From Arthrobacter sp. PsM3 (GTDB lineage: Bacteria; Actinomycetota; Actinomycetes; Actinomycetales; Micrococcaceae): DNA of 64,000 bases. Shown in pieces: positions 7,464 to 16,117 of the stretch; within the stretch, counting starts at the first letter, position 1; the number at the start of each line of letters is the position of its first letter. The stretch is from contig NZ_JARUXE010000016.1 in the NCBI RefSeq assembly GCF_030433895.1, forward strand, positions 1-64,000, in the 5' to 3' direction. The notes beneath the pieces are model-generated. The model ran no database searches. It was not told the origin of the DNA and saw only the letters and a program-made list of their open reading frames with translations. Both the position numbers and the translations under genes were made by a program.

Positions 7464-8753
7464 ATGATCATGACGAAGGAATTTGGGGCGGCGCCACGGC
7501 TGGCTGAAGTACTCGCCATCGTCCTTGGCACGGAGGACATCCCGCTCCGGCTCAAGGCCTGGGACGGTTCGGAAGCCGGTGCGGCGGGAGCACCGGTCGT
7601 GGAGTTCCGCTCCCGGCGGGCCCTGCGCCGGATGCTGTGGTCTCCCGGACAGCTTGGACTGAGCCGCGCATACGTTGCCGGGGACATTGATGCCCCGGGC
7701 GACGTCTTCGCCACCTTCGCCGCCCTGAGTTCCGCCGGCAAGTTCGCCGAACCCGGGCCGTTCCGGCGTCCCACTGTGCGAGAAGTGGTGACCATCCTCA
7801 AGAATGCCGCGCTGCTCGGAGCACTGGGCCCCAATCCTGCTCCGCCGCCGGAGGAAGCAAAAATCGTCCGCGCCGGCCGGCGGCACACGCGGAAGCGCGA
7901 CGCTGCGGCCATCTCCCACCACTATGACGTCGGCAACGACTTCTACGCCCTGGTCCTCGGCCCGTCCATGGTTTACTCCTGCGCGGTGTGGGAGGACGTA
8001 GACACCGGTCTGGGCTCTGCGCAGGACGCCAAGATCGATCTGGTCTGCCGGAAGCTGGGACTCCAGCCCGGCATGAGGGTGCTGGATGTCGGATGTGGAT
8101 GGGGGAGCTTTGCCCTGCGGGCGGCCCAAAACTATGGAGTCGACGTCGTGGGCGTGACGCTTTCGCGTGAACAGGCGGCCATGGCGGGAAAGCGGGTGGC
8201 AGACGCCGGCCTGACTGACCGCGTTTCCATCCGCGTCCAGGACTACCGCGACGTCGCCGACGGCCCTTACGACGCGATCAGTTCCATCGGCATGTCCGAG
8301 CACGTGGGCCGCGAGCAGATGCCCGAGTACGTCGCCAGGCTGCACGGCCTGCTCCGGCCAGGCGGGCGGCTCCTCAACCACGCCATTTCCTGGAACGCCG
8401 GACCCACAGCGCCGGATCCGGACTCCTTCATCCCCCGCTACGTGTTCCCGGACGGGGAGATGCTCGGCCTGGCCGAAATGGTTGGGGCCCTTGAATCCGG
8501 CGGACTGGAAGTGCTCGACGTCGAGGCCCTGCGCCGGCACTACGCACTCACCCTCCGGGTCTGGGTGCGGAACCTCGAGGACCACTGGAGCGAGGCCGTG
8601 CAGCTTGCCGGCGAAGGGCGTGCCCGGGTCTGGCGGCTCTACATGGCCGCCAGCGCCCTGGGCTTCGAAACGGGACTGACTGGCGTCAACCAGATCCTGG
8701 TCCAGCGGCCCGGCGGCACCGAACCCCCGCTGCGACGGACCGGATGGCTCTGA
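7464..8753 (+). CDS. Cyclopropane-fatty-acyl-phospholipid synthase family methyltransferase
   Basis: SAM-dependent enzyme that modifies unsaturated acyl chains of membrane lipids. The N-terminal lipid-binding part (about 1-140) precedes ISHHYDVGNDFYALVLGPSMVYSCA (about 150-173) and the SAM motif VLDVGCGWGSFA (about 206-217), then SIGMSEHVG and RHYALTLRVW typical of the CFA family. About 429 aa, close to the usual length. ATG 7464 or 7470, with GAAAGG upstream. It converges on the alpha/beta hydrolase gene with a shared terminator hairpin at the stops. Confidence 0.9.
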   Translation: MIMTKEFGAAPRLAEVLAIVLGTEDIPLRLKAWDGSEAGAAGAPVVEFRSRRALRRMLWSPGQLGLSRAYVAGDIDAPGDVFATFAALSSAGKFAEPGPFRRPTVREVVTILKNAALLGALGPNPAPPPEEAKIVRAGRRHTRKRDAAAISHHYDVGNDFYALVLGPSMVYSCAVWEDVDTGLGSAQDAKIDLVCRKLGLQPGMRVLDVGCGWGSFALRAAQNYGVDVVGVTLSREQAAMAGKRVADAGLTDRVSIRVQDYRDVADGPYDAISSIGMSEHVGREQMPEYVARLHGLLRPGGRLLNHAISWNAGPTAPDPDSFIPRYVFPDGEMLGLAEMVGALESGGLEVLDVEALRRHYALTLRVWVRNLEDHWSEAVQLAGEGRARVWRLYMAASALGFETGLTGVNQILVQRPGGTEPPLRRTGWL

Positions 8754-8769
8754 GGCGGCGGAGCCTCAG
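8750..8769. terminator. Small hairpin overlapping both convergent stops
   Basis: CTGAGGC (8750-8756) pairs with GCCTCAG (8763-8769) across a six-base loop, spanning the stop of the CFA synthase gene and reaching that of the hydrolase gene; likely a bidirectional terminator. Confidence 0.5.
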
Positions 8770-9437
8770 CCGGAGTGGTGTGAGGCGATGAAGGCCGCGG
8801 CCGGCCCGGCAAGTGATGCCCCGACCTCCTCCGGGCTGCGCCTCGTTCCCTTGACCTCGAAGGTGTGGCCCCCGCCGTCGCGCCACTCCAGGGTTGCTGA
8901 CGGGCCGATGCGGGCCACCACGGCCTCCAACAGTTCGGGCGTGGCAAACGGGTCGCGCGTGCCCTGGAGGAAAAGCATCGGCAGGGTCAGCCCGTAGAGG
9001 TGCTCATCCCGCATCTTTTCAGGCTTACCAAGGGGATGCAGCGGGTAGCCGAGGTAGACGAGACCGGCCGCGGGCATTCCCTCGGCAACGGCCATCGAGG
9101 CCATGCGTCCACCAAAGGACTTGCCCCCGGCCCAGAGCGGCTCGCCCGCGGACCTGGCGGCGGCCTCAGCCATGGCGGCCCGCCAGGCAGCAATGGCTGC
9201 CGGAGGTCTGTCGGGGAACTTCCGGCCGGCCTCGCGGTAGGGGAAGTTGAAGCGGAGCGTCGCGACGCCCAGCCCGTCCAGGGCGCGGGCGAACCCGGCA
9301 AGGAACGGGTGATCCATGCCGGCCCCCGCCCCGTGGGCGAGCACCAGCGCAGCAAGGGGCTTCTCGGGCCGGGTATAGATGCCCGAGATGACGGATTCGC
9401 CCACGGCAATGGTGACGGGCAACTCGGCGATGGTCAT
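8766..9437 (-). CDS. Alpha/beta hydrolase (dienelactone hydrolase / KANL3-Tex30-like)
   Basis: Serine-hydrolase fold: LVLAHGAGAGMDHPF forms the oxyanion region, WAGGKSFGGRMAS holds the nucleophile-elbow serine, LFLQGTRDPFATPE the acid, and DGGGHTFEV the histidine. The Gly-Lys-Ser-Phe-Gly elbow is typical of the KANL3/Tex30-like branch. I chose ATG 9437 (223 aa); a TTG at 9482 is possible but adds non-conserved residues. The substrate is unknown. It is divergent from the pirin gene. Confidence 0.8.
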   Translation of the reverse strand: MTIAELPVTIAVGESVISGIYTRPEKPLAALVLAHGAGAGMDHPFLAGFARALDGLGVATLRFNFPYREAGRKFPDRPPAAIAAWRAAMAEAAARSAGEPLWAGGKSFGGRMASMAVAEGMPAAGLVYLGYPLHPLGKPEKMRDEHLYGLTLPMLFLQGTRDPFATPELLEAVVARIGPSATLEWRDGGGHTFEVKGTRRSPEEVGASLAGPAAAFIASHHSG

Positions 9438-9486
9438 AACTCCATCATGACGCTTGGAGAGGCTGCGGCTACCGCAGTTCAATCGC

Positions 9487-9492
9487 TAGGCT
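9487..9492 (+). promoter_or_regulatory. Candidate -10 box of a leaderless pirin transcript
   Basis: TAGGCT (fits TANNNT) ends seven bases before the ATG at 9500, so transcription would begin at or next to the start codon. No ribosome-binding site is seen. The -35 is not clear. Confidence 0.4.
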
Positions 9493-9499
9493 GTCATTT

Positions 9500-10498
9500 A
9501 TGAGCAATACCGAGGTGGCCCCCCAGGAGATCCTTTGTGCAACGGACGACAGCTGTGTCGGGGTGGAAATTCTCGCCCCCCGGCAGGTCCCGCTGGGCGG
9601 ACCGCGGGCCATGGACGTGAGACGGACCCTGCCTCAGCGCCGGCGAAGCCTCATCGGTGCCTGGTGTTTCCTGGACCACTACGGTCCGGACCGGGTTGGC
9701 GAGTCCGGGGGCATGCACGTGCCGCGCCATCCGCACACGGGGCTGCAGACGGTCAGTTGGCTCTTTACCGGCGAGATAGAACACCGCGATTCGGCCGGCT
9801 TCCACGCCGCCGTGCGGCCGGGCGAGGTCAACCTGATGACCGCCGGCCGAGGCATCAGCCACTCGGAATTTTCCACTCCCGGCACCGACGTCCTGCATGG
9901 TGCACAGCTGTGGGTGGCGTTGCCGGACAGCGCCCGGCAGATGGAGCCCACGTTTGAGCACTACCGCCCCGACCCACTGTCCGGACCCGGCTGGACCATG
10001 CGGGTCTTCCTGGGATCAATCGCCGGGGCCAGTTCGCCGGTCACCACCCACACGCCGCTGCTTGGAGTTGAGATCCTGCTGGATGCCGGAACCACCCTGA
10101 GCCTGGACACCGATCCGTCGTTTGAACATGGATTGTTGGTGGACACCGGGGTCCTTATGCTCGATGGTCATCCGGTGGCCAAGGATTACCTCGCCTACCT
10201 GCCGGTGGGGCGCACGTCCCTCGTCCTGCAGGCCGGCGCCGACCCACTCCGGGCACTGCTGATCGGCGGCGAACCCCTCGGCGAACAGATCGTGATGTGG
10301 TGGAACTTTGTGGGACGAAGCCACGAGGAAATCGTCCGGTACCGGGCACAGTGGCAGGCGGAGATCGGCGTCGAGGACGGCCGCCCCGCTGCCGGGACGG
10401 AAACCACTGGCCCGCGGTTCGGTACTTTCCCTCCCGGGGAACCCGCCCCGCTGCCGGCGCCCGCACTGCCCAATGCCCGGCTCCGTCCCCGTGCCTGA
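9500..10498 (+). CDS. Pirin family protein
   Basis: Bicupin protein of 332 aa. The N-terminal cupin holds the metal-binding pattern RHPHTGLQTVSWLFTGEIEHRDS and the late glutamate region (RGISHSEFS); the C-terminal cupin is less conserved. Pirins are iron-binding proteins, some with quercetinase-like activity, others of unclear function. ATG 9500 follows a TAGGCT box and lacks a ribosome site, so it may be leaderless. The following small acetyltransferase may be in the same transcript. Confidence 0.88.
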   Translation: MSNTEVAPQEILCATDDSCVGVEILAPRQVPLGGPRAMDVRRTLPQRRRSLIGAWCFLDHYGPDRVGESGGMHVPRHPHTGLQTVSWLFTGEIEHRDSAGFHAAVRPGEVNLMTAGRGISHSEFSTPGTDVLHGAQLWVALPDSARQMEPTFEHYRPDPLSGPGWTMRVFLGSIAGASSPVTTHTPLLGVEILLDAGTTLSLDTDPSFEHGLLVDTGVLMLDGHPVAKDYLAYLPVGRTSLVLQAGADPLRALLIGGEPLGEQIVMWWNFVGRSHEEIVRYRAQWQAEIGVEDGRPAAGTETTGPRFGTFPPGEPAPLPAPALPNARLRPRA

Positions 10499-10564
10499 CG
10501 CCGGTCTCTGCGGCGGCAGTCCACCCGCGTTGACCTCGCACGCCCCACGAGAAGCGAGAAGCTT

Positions 10565-10906
10565 TTGAACGAAATCACCATCCGCAACAATCCGGAACGG
10601 CTGCGCTTCGAAGTGCTCGACGGCGGCACGCGCATCGGCCAGGCGGCGTACGTGGACGACGGCGGCGGCCACCGGATTTTTTACCACACGGTCATCGACA
10701 GGGAATACGGCGGCCAGGGCCTGGCCGGCCGGCTCGCGGCGCAGGCGCTCGACGAGACGGTTGCCGCCGGCTTGAAGATTGTCCCGGTGTGCCCGTACAT
10801 CAAGAAATATCTCGGGAAGCACACCCAGTACGCGGCGAGCATCCAAAATCCCACTCCGGCACTCCTGGCAGTTCTGAAGGCGCTGGCGGAGCGCGCCCGG
10901 CGCTGA
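10565..10906 (+). CDS. Small GNAT-type N-acetyltransferase (YjdJ-like)
   Basis: 113 aa with the pattern of the compact acetyltransferase family lacking most of the standard GNAT N-terminus: YVDDGGGHRIFYHTVIDREYGGQGLAGRLA (acetyl-CoA-binding loop Y-G-G-Q-G-L-A) and a later VCPYIKKYLGKH. Starts at TTG 10565 with a weak GAGAAG site; I see no ATG or GTG that keeps the conserved N-terminus. It lies 66 bp after pirin and 127 bp before the GH15 gene. Substrate unknown. Confidence 0.8.
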   Translation: MNEITIRNNPERLRFEVLDGGTRIGQAAYVDDGGGHRIFYHTVIDREYGGQGLAGRLAAQALDETVAAGLKIVPVCPYIKKYLGKHTQYAASIQNPTPALLAVLKALAERARR

Positions 10907-11033
10907 GCCGACTTCAGCTGCGGGGCCCGGCCCGCACGGGGCCGTGCCGCCGTCGGGCTTGTGGTCTCCGTGGCCGGACAGGTGGAGAATATAGGGAGGA
11001 AGCCGCACAAGGAGATTGAAGGAGTCCGCAGTA

Positions 11034-12881
11034 GTGTTCCCTGCTGCGCACATGCGTTCGATTGTTCGCCGGGACGGGTACCTGCCCATCGAGGACCACG
11101 GACTCATCGGCGATGGGTCCACTTGCGCACTCGTGGGACGGGACGGCGGAATTTCCTGGCTCTGCATCCCGGAGTTCGACAGCCCGCCCTTCCTCGCCGG
11201 AATCCTTGACGCGGAGAATGGCGGACTCTTCGAAATCGCTCCGGTTTCGCTCCAATCATCGGCCCAGCGGTACATGGAGGACTCCTGCGTCCTGGTCACC
11301 ACGCTTGCCTCTGACCGTGGCCTGCTCCAAATCACGGATTGCCTGACGCTGCGCTCCGGCGCCGAGTTGGTCGAGCCTGTCCCGGCCGGCCGCAGCGAGC
11401 TGCTCCGGTTTGTCCAGGCGGTGGGAGGGGATGTGCGCCTCCGCATCCGGCTGGTCCCCAGGGCCGGCGTCACTTTTGACGAGCTCGCCGGGGGCTGGCG
11501 CTTCGCGTGGGAGAGCGGCCGCGTTTCGGAGGTGTATCTGTGGTCGTCGGTGGAACTGGCTCCGGACGGGCGGGGATTGTCGGCGGAGCTGACGTTGCGG
11601 GCCGGCGAAACGATCACCGCAGCCCTGCACTGGTCGGGGCGTTTCCGGCTCCGGCAGCACCCGGATTCGCGGAAGCTCATCGACCAGACCGTTGCCGCGT
11701 GGCGGCGCTGGGCCTCGGGGCTGGACTGCCAGGGGTCGCAGGCCGAACTGATGAAGCGATCGGCGCTGACGCTGAAGCTGCTGGACCATGCAGAGACGGG
11801 TGCCATCATGGCAGCGGCCACCTCGTCGCTGCCGGAGTGGCCTGGGGCGCCGCGAAACTGGGATTACCGCTACACCTGGGTGCGCGACGCGTCGTTCTCG
11901 AACTATGTGTTCCGGCGTATCGGTGACCCCAGCGATGCGGATGTCTTCCTCGCGTGGGTGCTGACGAACGTTGAAAGGGATGGCGCACCGCATGTGATGT
12001 ATGCGCTGGACGGCTCGCAACCGCCGGACGAGGTCCAGGACCCGGTGCTGCGCGGCTACCGCGGCTCGGCCCCGGTCCGGTGGGGGAACGGTGCCATTCA
12101 TCAGCTCCAGCACGACGTCTACGGCGAGATCATCGATATCGCCTACCAGTGGTCGAACAGCGGAGGGCGCGTGGATGGCCGGCTTTGGGCCGCGCTGGTC
12201 CCCATCGTCGAACTCGCCATCGCCCGCTGGCGGACCCCGGACAGCGGACCATGGGAGATCCGGTCCGAGGGGCGTACGTTTACCTACTCGGCGGCACTTT
12301 GTTACGTGGCCGTGGATCGCGGCATCCAGATTGCACGCAGGCACGGACTGTCCTACCCCAGGGGGAGATGGGAAGCCGCCGCCAAAGACATCCGCGAAGC
12401 CGCGCTGACACAGTCGTGGAACCCCGACCTTCAGACATTCACGGAAAACCTCGGCGGCGCTGGTGGTCTCGACGCGGCACTGCTGACGCTGCCCGTCCGC
12501 AATGTCATCGCCTTCGACGACCCACGGATGATCTCAACCACCAGGGCAATCATGGAAGGGCTCGACGCCGGCAACGGGCTGCTCTTCCGGTACCGCCCCG
12601 AAGTGTCACCCGATGGTCTGCCGGGAGGCGAGGGCGCCTTCCTGCTGTGCAGCTTCTGGCTGGTGGACAACCTCGCCGGTCAAGGCAGGATCGATGAGGC
12701 CTACGCGCTGTACGAGGCTCTCTGCGGCCGCGCGAACCCGCTCGGTTTGCTGCCGGAGCAAATCCATCCAGGCACGGGGGAGTTCCTTGGGAATTTTCCT
12801 CAGGCCTTCAGCCACGTGGGCGTCCTTGCCAGCGGGTTGCGCCTGCTGAAAGCCGGACGGCGGGCCGCCTCAGGAATCTGA
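11034..12881 (+). CDS. Glycoside hydrolase family 15 protein (glucoamylase/trehalase type)
   Basis: Cytosolic alpha-glucan hydrolase, probably a trehalase as for several actinobacterial GH15 members. The N-terminal beta-sandwich contains GYLPIEDHGLIGDGSTCALVGRDG and the typical IPEFDSPPFLA phrase. The (alpha/alpha)6 barrel includes RNWDYRYTWVRDASF, the proposed catalytic-acid region GPWEIRSEGRTFTYS, and the base region LLPEQIHPGTGEFLGNFPQAFSH. About 615 aa; I chose GTG 11034 because GAAGGAG lies nine bases upstream. TTG 11016 and ATG 11052 are alternatives. Its 3' end overlaps that of the convergent GGDEF-EAL gene by 12 bp. Confidence 0.88.
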   Translation: MFPAAHMRSIVRRDGYLPIEDHGLIGDGSTCALVGRDGGISWLCIPEFDSPPFLAGILDAENGGLFEIAPVSLQSSAQRYMEDSCVLVTTLASDRGLLQITDCLTLRSGAELVEPVPAGRSELLRFVQAVGGDVRLRIRLVPRAGVTFDELAGGWRFAWESGRVSEVYLWSSVELAPDGRGLSAELTLRAGETITAALHWSGRFRLRQHPDSRKLIDQTVAAWRRWASGLDCQGSQAELMKRSALTLKLLDHAETGAIMAAATSSLPEWPGAPRNWDYRYTWVRDASFSNYVFRRIGDPSDADVFLAWVLTNVERDGAPHVMYALDGSQPPDEVQDPVLRGYRGSAPVRWGNGAIHQLQHDVYGEIIDIAYQWSNSGGRVDGRLWAALVPIVELAIARWRTPDSGPWEIRSEGRTFTYSAALCYVAVDRGIQIARRHGLSYPRGRWEAAAKDIREAALTQSWNPDLQTFTENLGGAGGLDAALLTLPVRNVIAFDDPRMISTTRAIMEGLDAGNGLLFRYRPEVSPDGLPGGEGAFLLCSFWLVDNLAGQGRIDEAYALYEALCGRANPLGLLPEQIHPGTGEFLGNFPQAFSHVGVLASGLRLLKAGRRAASGI

Positions 12882-15128
12882 AGACCCAGCCCGGGCCGGC
12901 GGCTGGAGCCGGGCACCGGAGGCGAGGAGTGCCTCGATCAGTGGTGCCGGGCCGGGACGGGACAGGAAATACCCCTGCCCCAGGCGGCAGCCCAGGTCCC
13001 GGAGCAGAGCCAGCTGCCCGAGGTCCTCGATCCCTTCGGCGACCGCCTCGAGGTTGAGCTTATGGGCCAGTCCAAGGATGCCTTCGAGCATGGCGGCGGA
13101 GGGCCCGTCGGAGCTGCTGGCGGAGAGGAAGGAACGGTCGATCTTGAGGATGTCCGCGGGCAGGTCGGCCAGGGTGCTCAAGGAGGAGTACCCGGTTCCA
13201 AAGTCATCGATGGCGATGCGGACCCCGCAGCTCTTCAGCCGGTGGAGCGCCGTGATGCCGCCATCGACGCTGCTGGCCAATGCCGTTTCGGTGACTTCCA
13301 GAACAACCTTGTCCGCTTGGGATGCGGGATCCATCAGGATGCTTTCGATCGCGGCCAGGTTCCGCGGGCTGGGCAACTGCAGCGTGGACAGGTTGACGGA
13401 GACCCAAAGGTTTTCGCAGTGGCCGATCGACGCCCGCCAGGCCGCGGCCTGCCGGGTGGCGGTTCTCAACACCCAGCGGCCGATCGCTTCGATGTCCCCG
13501 GTCTCCTCGGCCAGGGGGATGAAAGCTGCGGGCAACAGCAGCCCCAGCGTGGGGTGATTCCAACGCACGAGCGCCTCCACTCCCAGGATGTCCCCGGTGC
13601 GCAGATCGGCCACCGGCTGGTATTCGAGCCGAAGCTCCCGCCGGGTCACTGCGGTGGCAAGGTCGGCCCGGAGGGCAGCGTGGTACGTCATCTTCTTGTA
13701 GCCCTCGGCGTCGAAGAGCTGGTAGCGGCCCTTGCCGCCTTGTTTGGCCATGTACATCGCAAAGTCGGCCTGCCGCATCAGTTCGGCGGAATCACCGGTT
13801 CCCCGGTGCCACTGTGCCGCGCCCATGCTGACCGAGACCTTCAACCGGACTTCGCCGACGGAGAACGGTGCCCGCAGCGCATCATGAATCCGCTCGGCGA
13901 TCCCGGCGGTGACGGAACCGTCGGCGTCGTCCGTGACCACAATCGCAAACTCGTCCCCGCCCAGACGGGCGGCCAGGTCGCTGGCGCGCACGCAGCCCTG
14001 GAGCCGGACCGCCAGCTGGACCAGCAGCAGGTCGCCGCCTTCGTGCCCCAGTGAGTCGTTGACGTCCTTGAAGTCATCGACGTCGATCATCAGCAGACAT
14101 TCGTGCCGGGACCCAAAGTTCGAACCCGGATTCAACACTGCCGACAGGCGCTCCCTCAATGCCGCACGGTTGGCCAGACCCGTCAACGGGTCATGGGTGG
14201 CCCGGTGGGTCAGGGCCAGGTGGCTGTGGTGCACGGCTCCGGCCATGGAGTTGAAGGCCTCCGCCAACTCGCCCAGCTCGTCGTACCGGGCGACAGCGAT
14301 GCGGTGGGTGTAGTCGCCGGTCTGCAGTTTATGGACACCGCGGTGCAGGTCTTCCACCGGCCGGATCAGGAATTTGACGATCCTGTTCCGGAAATAGACG
14401 ACACCGACCGCGGCCAACCCAAATAGAGCGCTGCGGGCCGCGATCACGATCTGCTGGAGTTCGGCACTGTACGCCAGGCCCGAATCCAGGGATTCAAGGG
14501 CCGAGCTCTGGATCCCGTCCAGCAACGCGCGGACGCCCGCCCCGGACGCGGCGAGGTCCGGGGACTCGGCCACTCGGTTTCCCGAGAGAGTCTGCACCCC
14601 GCTGCCCCACAGACCGTGTTTCGCGAGGCCAGCCTGCCACTCGGTGAGGGCCTCGCTCGCGGTGGCGCGCATGTCCCTTTCGGACGGAAGGACCCGGACG
14701 GCGTCGTCGAAACGGCGCGAGATGTCCTGTTGCTGCTGCAGGAACGCGGTTCGGTCGACTGGCGCGTTGGACAGAAGTTCGTGGCCGGTCTGCTCATGGG
14801 CGTCAAGGGCGGAGCGTAATCCCGCCACGGCATCCGACTCACGGTGCAGCTGGGCTGCCGTTGCCTGGACCTGGTCTGTGACCACCCTCAGTCCGACAAC
14901 TGTCGCGAGAGCCCCAAGAAGCAGCGCCACCAGCATGAGCGCGAACGCCCTGGACCATTCGGTCTTGAGGCTCCCGCCGCGTCCGAAGCGCCGGGCCTCC
15001 GCGCCAACGGCAACAGCTCCGGTACCGGTGCTGCCGGTGCCGAAGCTGTCGAAAACGAGCCGGTCATCAGCGGGGGCGTCAGCCTCTGTGTGAGCAGGGT
15101 CGTCCCGTTTAGTACTCCAGCTCCGCAT
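12870..15128 (-). CDS. GGDEF-EAL bifunctional cyclic-di-GMP signalling protein
   Basis: 752 aa. An N-terminal membrane anchor (AFALMLVALLLGALATVVGL), an extracytoplasmic helical sensor of the four-helix type, a second segment near 230, a HAMP-like linker (LIRPVEDLHRGVHKLQTGDYTHRI), then a GGDEF domain with intact GGDEF at 390-394, and an EAL domain with EAL at 518-520 and DDFGTGYSSLSTLADLP. Both catalytic signatures are complete, so it could make and degrade c-di-GMP. ATG 15128. It converges with the GH15 gene, overlapping by 12 bp. The input signal is unknown. Confidence 0.93.
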   Translation of the reverse strand: MRSWSTKRDDPAHTEADAPADDRLVFDSFGTGSTGTGAVAVGAEARRFGRGGSLKTEWSRAFALMLVALLLGALATVVGLRVVTDQVQATAAQLHRESDAVAGLRSALDAHEQTGHELLSNAPVDRTAFLQQQQDISRRFDDAVRVLPSERDMRATASEALTEWQAGLAKHGLWGSGVQTLSGNRVAESPDLAASGAGVRALLDGIQSSALESLDSGLAYSAELQQIVIAARSALFGLAAVGVVYFRNRIVKFLIRPVEDLHRGVHKLQTGDYTHRIAVARYDELGELAEAFNSMAGAVHHSHLALTHRATHDPLTGLANRAALRERLSAVLNPGSNFGSRHECLLMIDVDDFKDVNDSLGHEGGDLLLVQLAVRLQGCVRASDLAARLGGDEFAIVVTDDADGSVTAGIAERIHDALRAPFSVGEVRLKVSVSMGAAQWHRGTGDSAELMRQADFAMYMAKQGGKGRYQLFDAEGYKKMTYHAALRADLATAVTRRELRLEYQPVADLRTGDILGVEALVRWNHPTLGLLLPAAFIPLAEETGDIEAIGRWVLRTATRQAAAWRASIGHCENLWVSVNLSTLQLPSPRNLAAIESILMDPASQADKVVLEVTETALASSVDGGITALHRLKSCGVRIAIDDFGTGYSSLSTLADLPADILKIDRSFLSASSSDGPSAAMLEGILGLAHKLNLEAVAEGIEDLGQLALLRDLGCRLGQGYFLSRPGPAPLIEALLASGARLQPPARAGSSDS

Positions 15129-15255
15129 GGTTCCTGCCTCCGGCTACTTGCCGGCATGCGGCGCATCGTCAAAGAGGAGCGTATCGGGAACGTGCCGGAC
15201 ATGGCATGCCCGGCGTCGTAGCGGTCGAAATGTGAAGCGGGGCTAATTGATGCAG

Positions 15256-15558
15256 TTAGCTCATGCAGTCAGCGCAGTACGAATGGCCTGCCTTTTCGCG
15301 GGCCAGCTGCGAGCGGTGCCGGACCAGGAAGCACGAGTAGCAAGTGAACTCGTCTTCCTTCTGTGGAATGACGGTAACCGTCAGTTCCTCGCCGGACAGG
15401 TCGGCGCCCGGCAGTTCGACGCCTTCGGAGGTGTCAGCCTCGTCGAGCTCACGGGTTACGCTGCGGGCGTCCGGCGCGTTCGCGGAGCGGAGGGCCTCCA
15501 GCGAGGCGTTGCGTGATTCCGCAACGTCGGATCGGACTTCGTCATAGTCGGTTGCCAC
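15256..15558 (-). CDS. DUF4193 family zinc protein
   Basis: 100 aa with the family hallmark start MATDYD, the ELPGADLSGEELTVTVIPQKEDEFTC core and two zinc knuckles (Cys73/Cys76, Cys95/Cys98) around FLVRHRSQLA. GTG start at 15558. DUF4193 proteins are widely conserved in actinobacteria; no biochemical role is known to me. Stand-alone gene. Confidence 0.88.
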   Translation of the reverse strand: MATDYDEVRSDVAESRNASLEALRSANAPDARSVTRELDEADTSEGVELPGADLSGEELTVTVIPQKEDEFTCYSCFLVRHRSQLAREKAGHSYCADCMS

Positions 15559-15792
15559 CTGGTTAATTCTCGATTCCGTTGTTCTGGGTTTCCCGGAATT
15601 GAACGGTACAGCATCCGACCGTTAATTTGCTGGGTGTAAGGGGGCTGCGTGCAGTGACACTGACAACACCCGGGTGTGGCCGCCACCGGGTGCCCGCCTG
15701 ATGTTCGACGATCGTCGTCCGGATTTCACGTGGCGTTCATGCCGCGGTCCTAGGCTGATTCTTCAAGCACCGTCCGCCAGAAGGGATTCGCG

Positions 15793-16059
15793 ATGGCCGA
15801 TATCGCTGCAGTACTCGGAAGGCTCACGCCGGAGGAATTTGATGGACTCCGGGCCCTCGGCCCGGCCGGGCACCTGCCCAGACACCTCACCGAGGCCCTC
15901 GACCGCGCAGCGGGCGGCCCGGGCGCAGGTCGCGGTTATTACGTTCCCACCGGCAGTGTCAGCGCAACGGGCGGACCCCATTTGGTGCTGCGCAGCGACG
16001 TCGCCGGCTGGCTTTTCGGTCCCGCTACCCAGGTGCCGCAATCACACGGGGACGCATAG
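15793..16059 (+). CDS. Hypothetical protein (88 aa)
   Basis: ATG 15793 with GAAGGG upstream. The short sequence begins with a helical stretch (IAAVLGRLTPEEFDGLRALG) and ends with GYYVPTGSVSATGGPHLVLRSDVAGWLFGP. No known family or metal motif. It converges on the amylosucrase-like gene. Confidence 0.5.
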   Translation: MADIAAVLGRLTPEEFDGLRALGPAGHLPRHLTEALDRAAGGPGAGRGYYVPTGSVSATGGPHLVLRSDVAGWLFGPATQVPQSHGDA

Positions 16060-16117
16060 GGCCAGCCGGCGCGTGCAAGCCGCGGTTCGGAGCGTCCGAA
16101 GCCCTAGGACACCGGCG

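Noticed and set aside
6906-8585. Long minus-strand frame reaching into the CFA synthase gene
   Set aside because: Only the last 142 codons (GerW family) are a gene; the rest is shadow.
10016-11821. 601-codon antisense frame over pirin, GNAT and GH15
   Set aside because: Composition artefact; the genes on the plus strand are well supported.
15666-15677. Palindrome ACACCCGGGTGT
   Set aside because: Perfect but short, GC-rich and not associated with a clear gene start.
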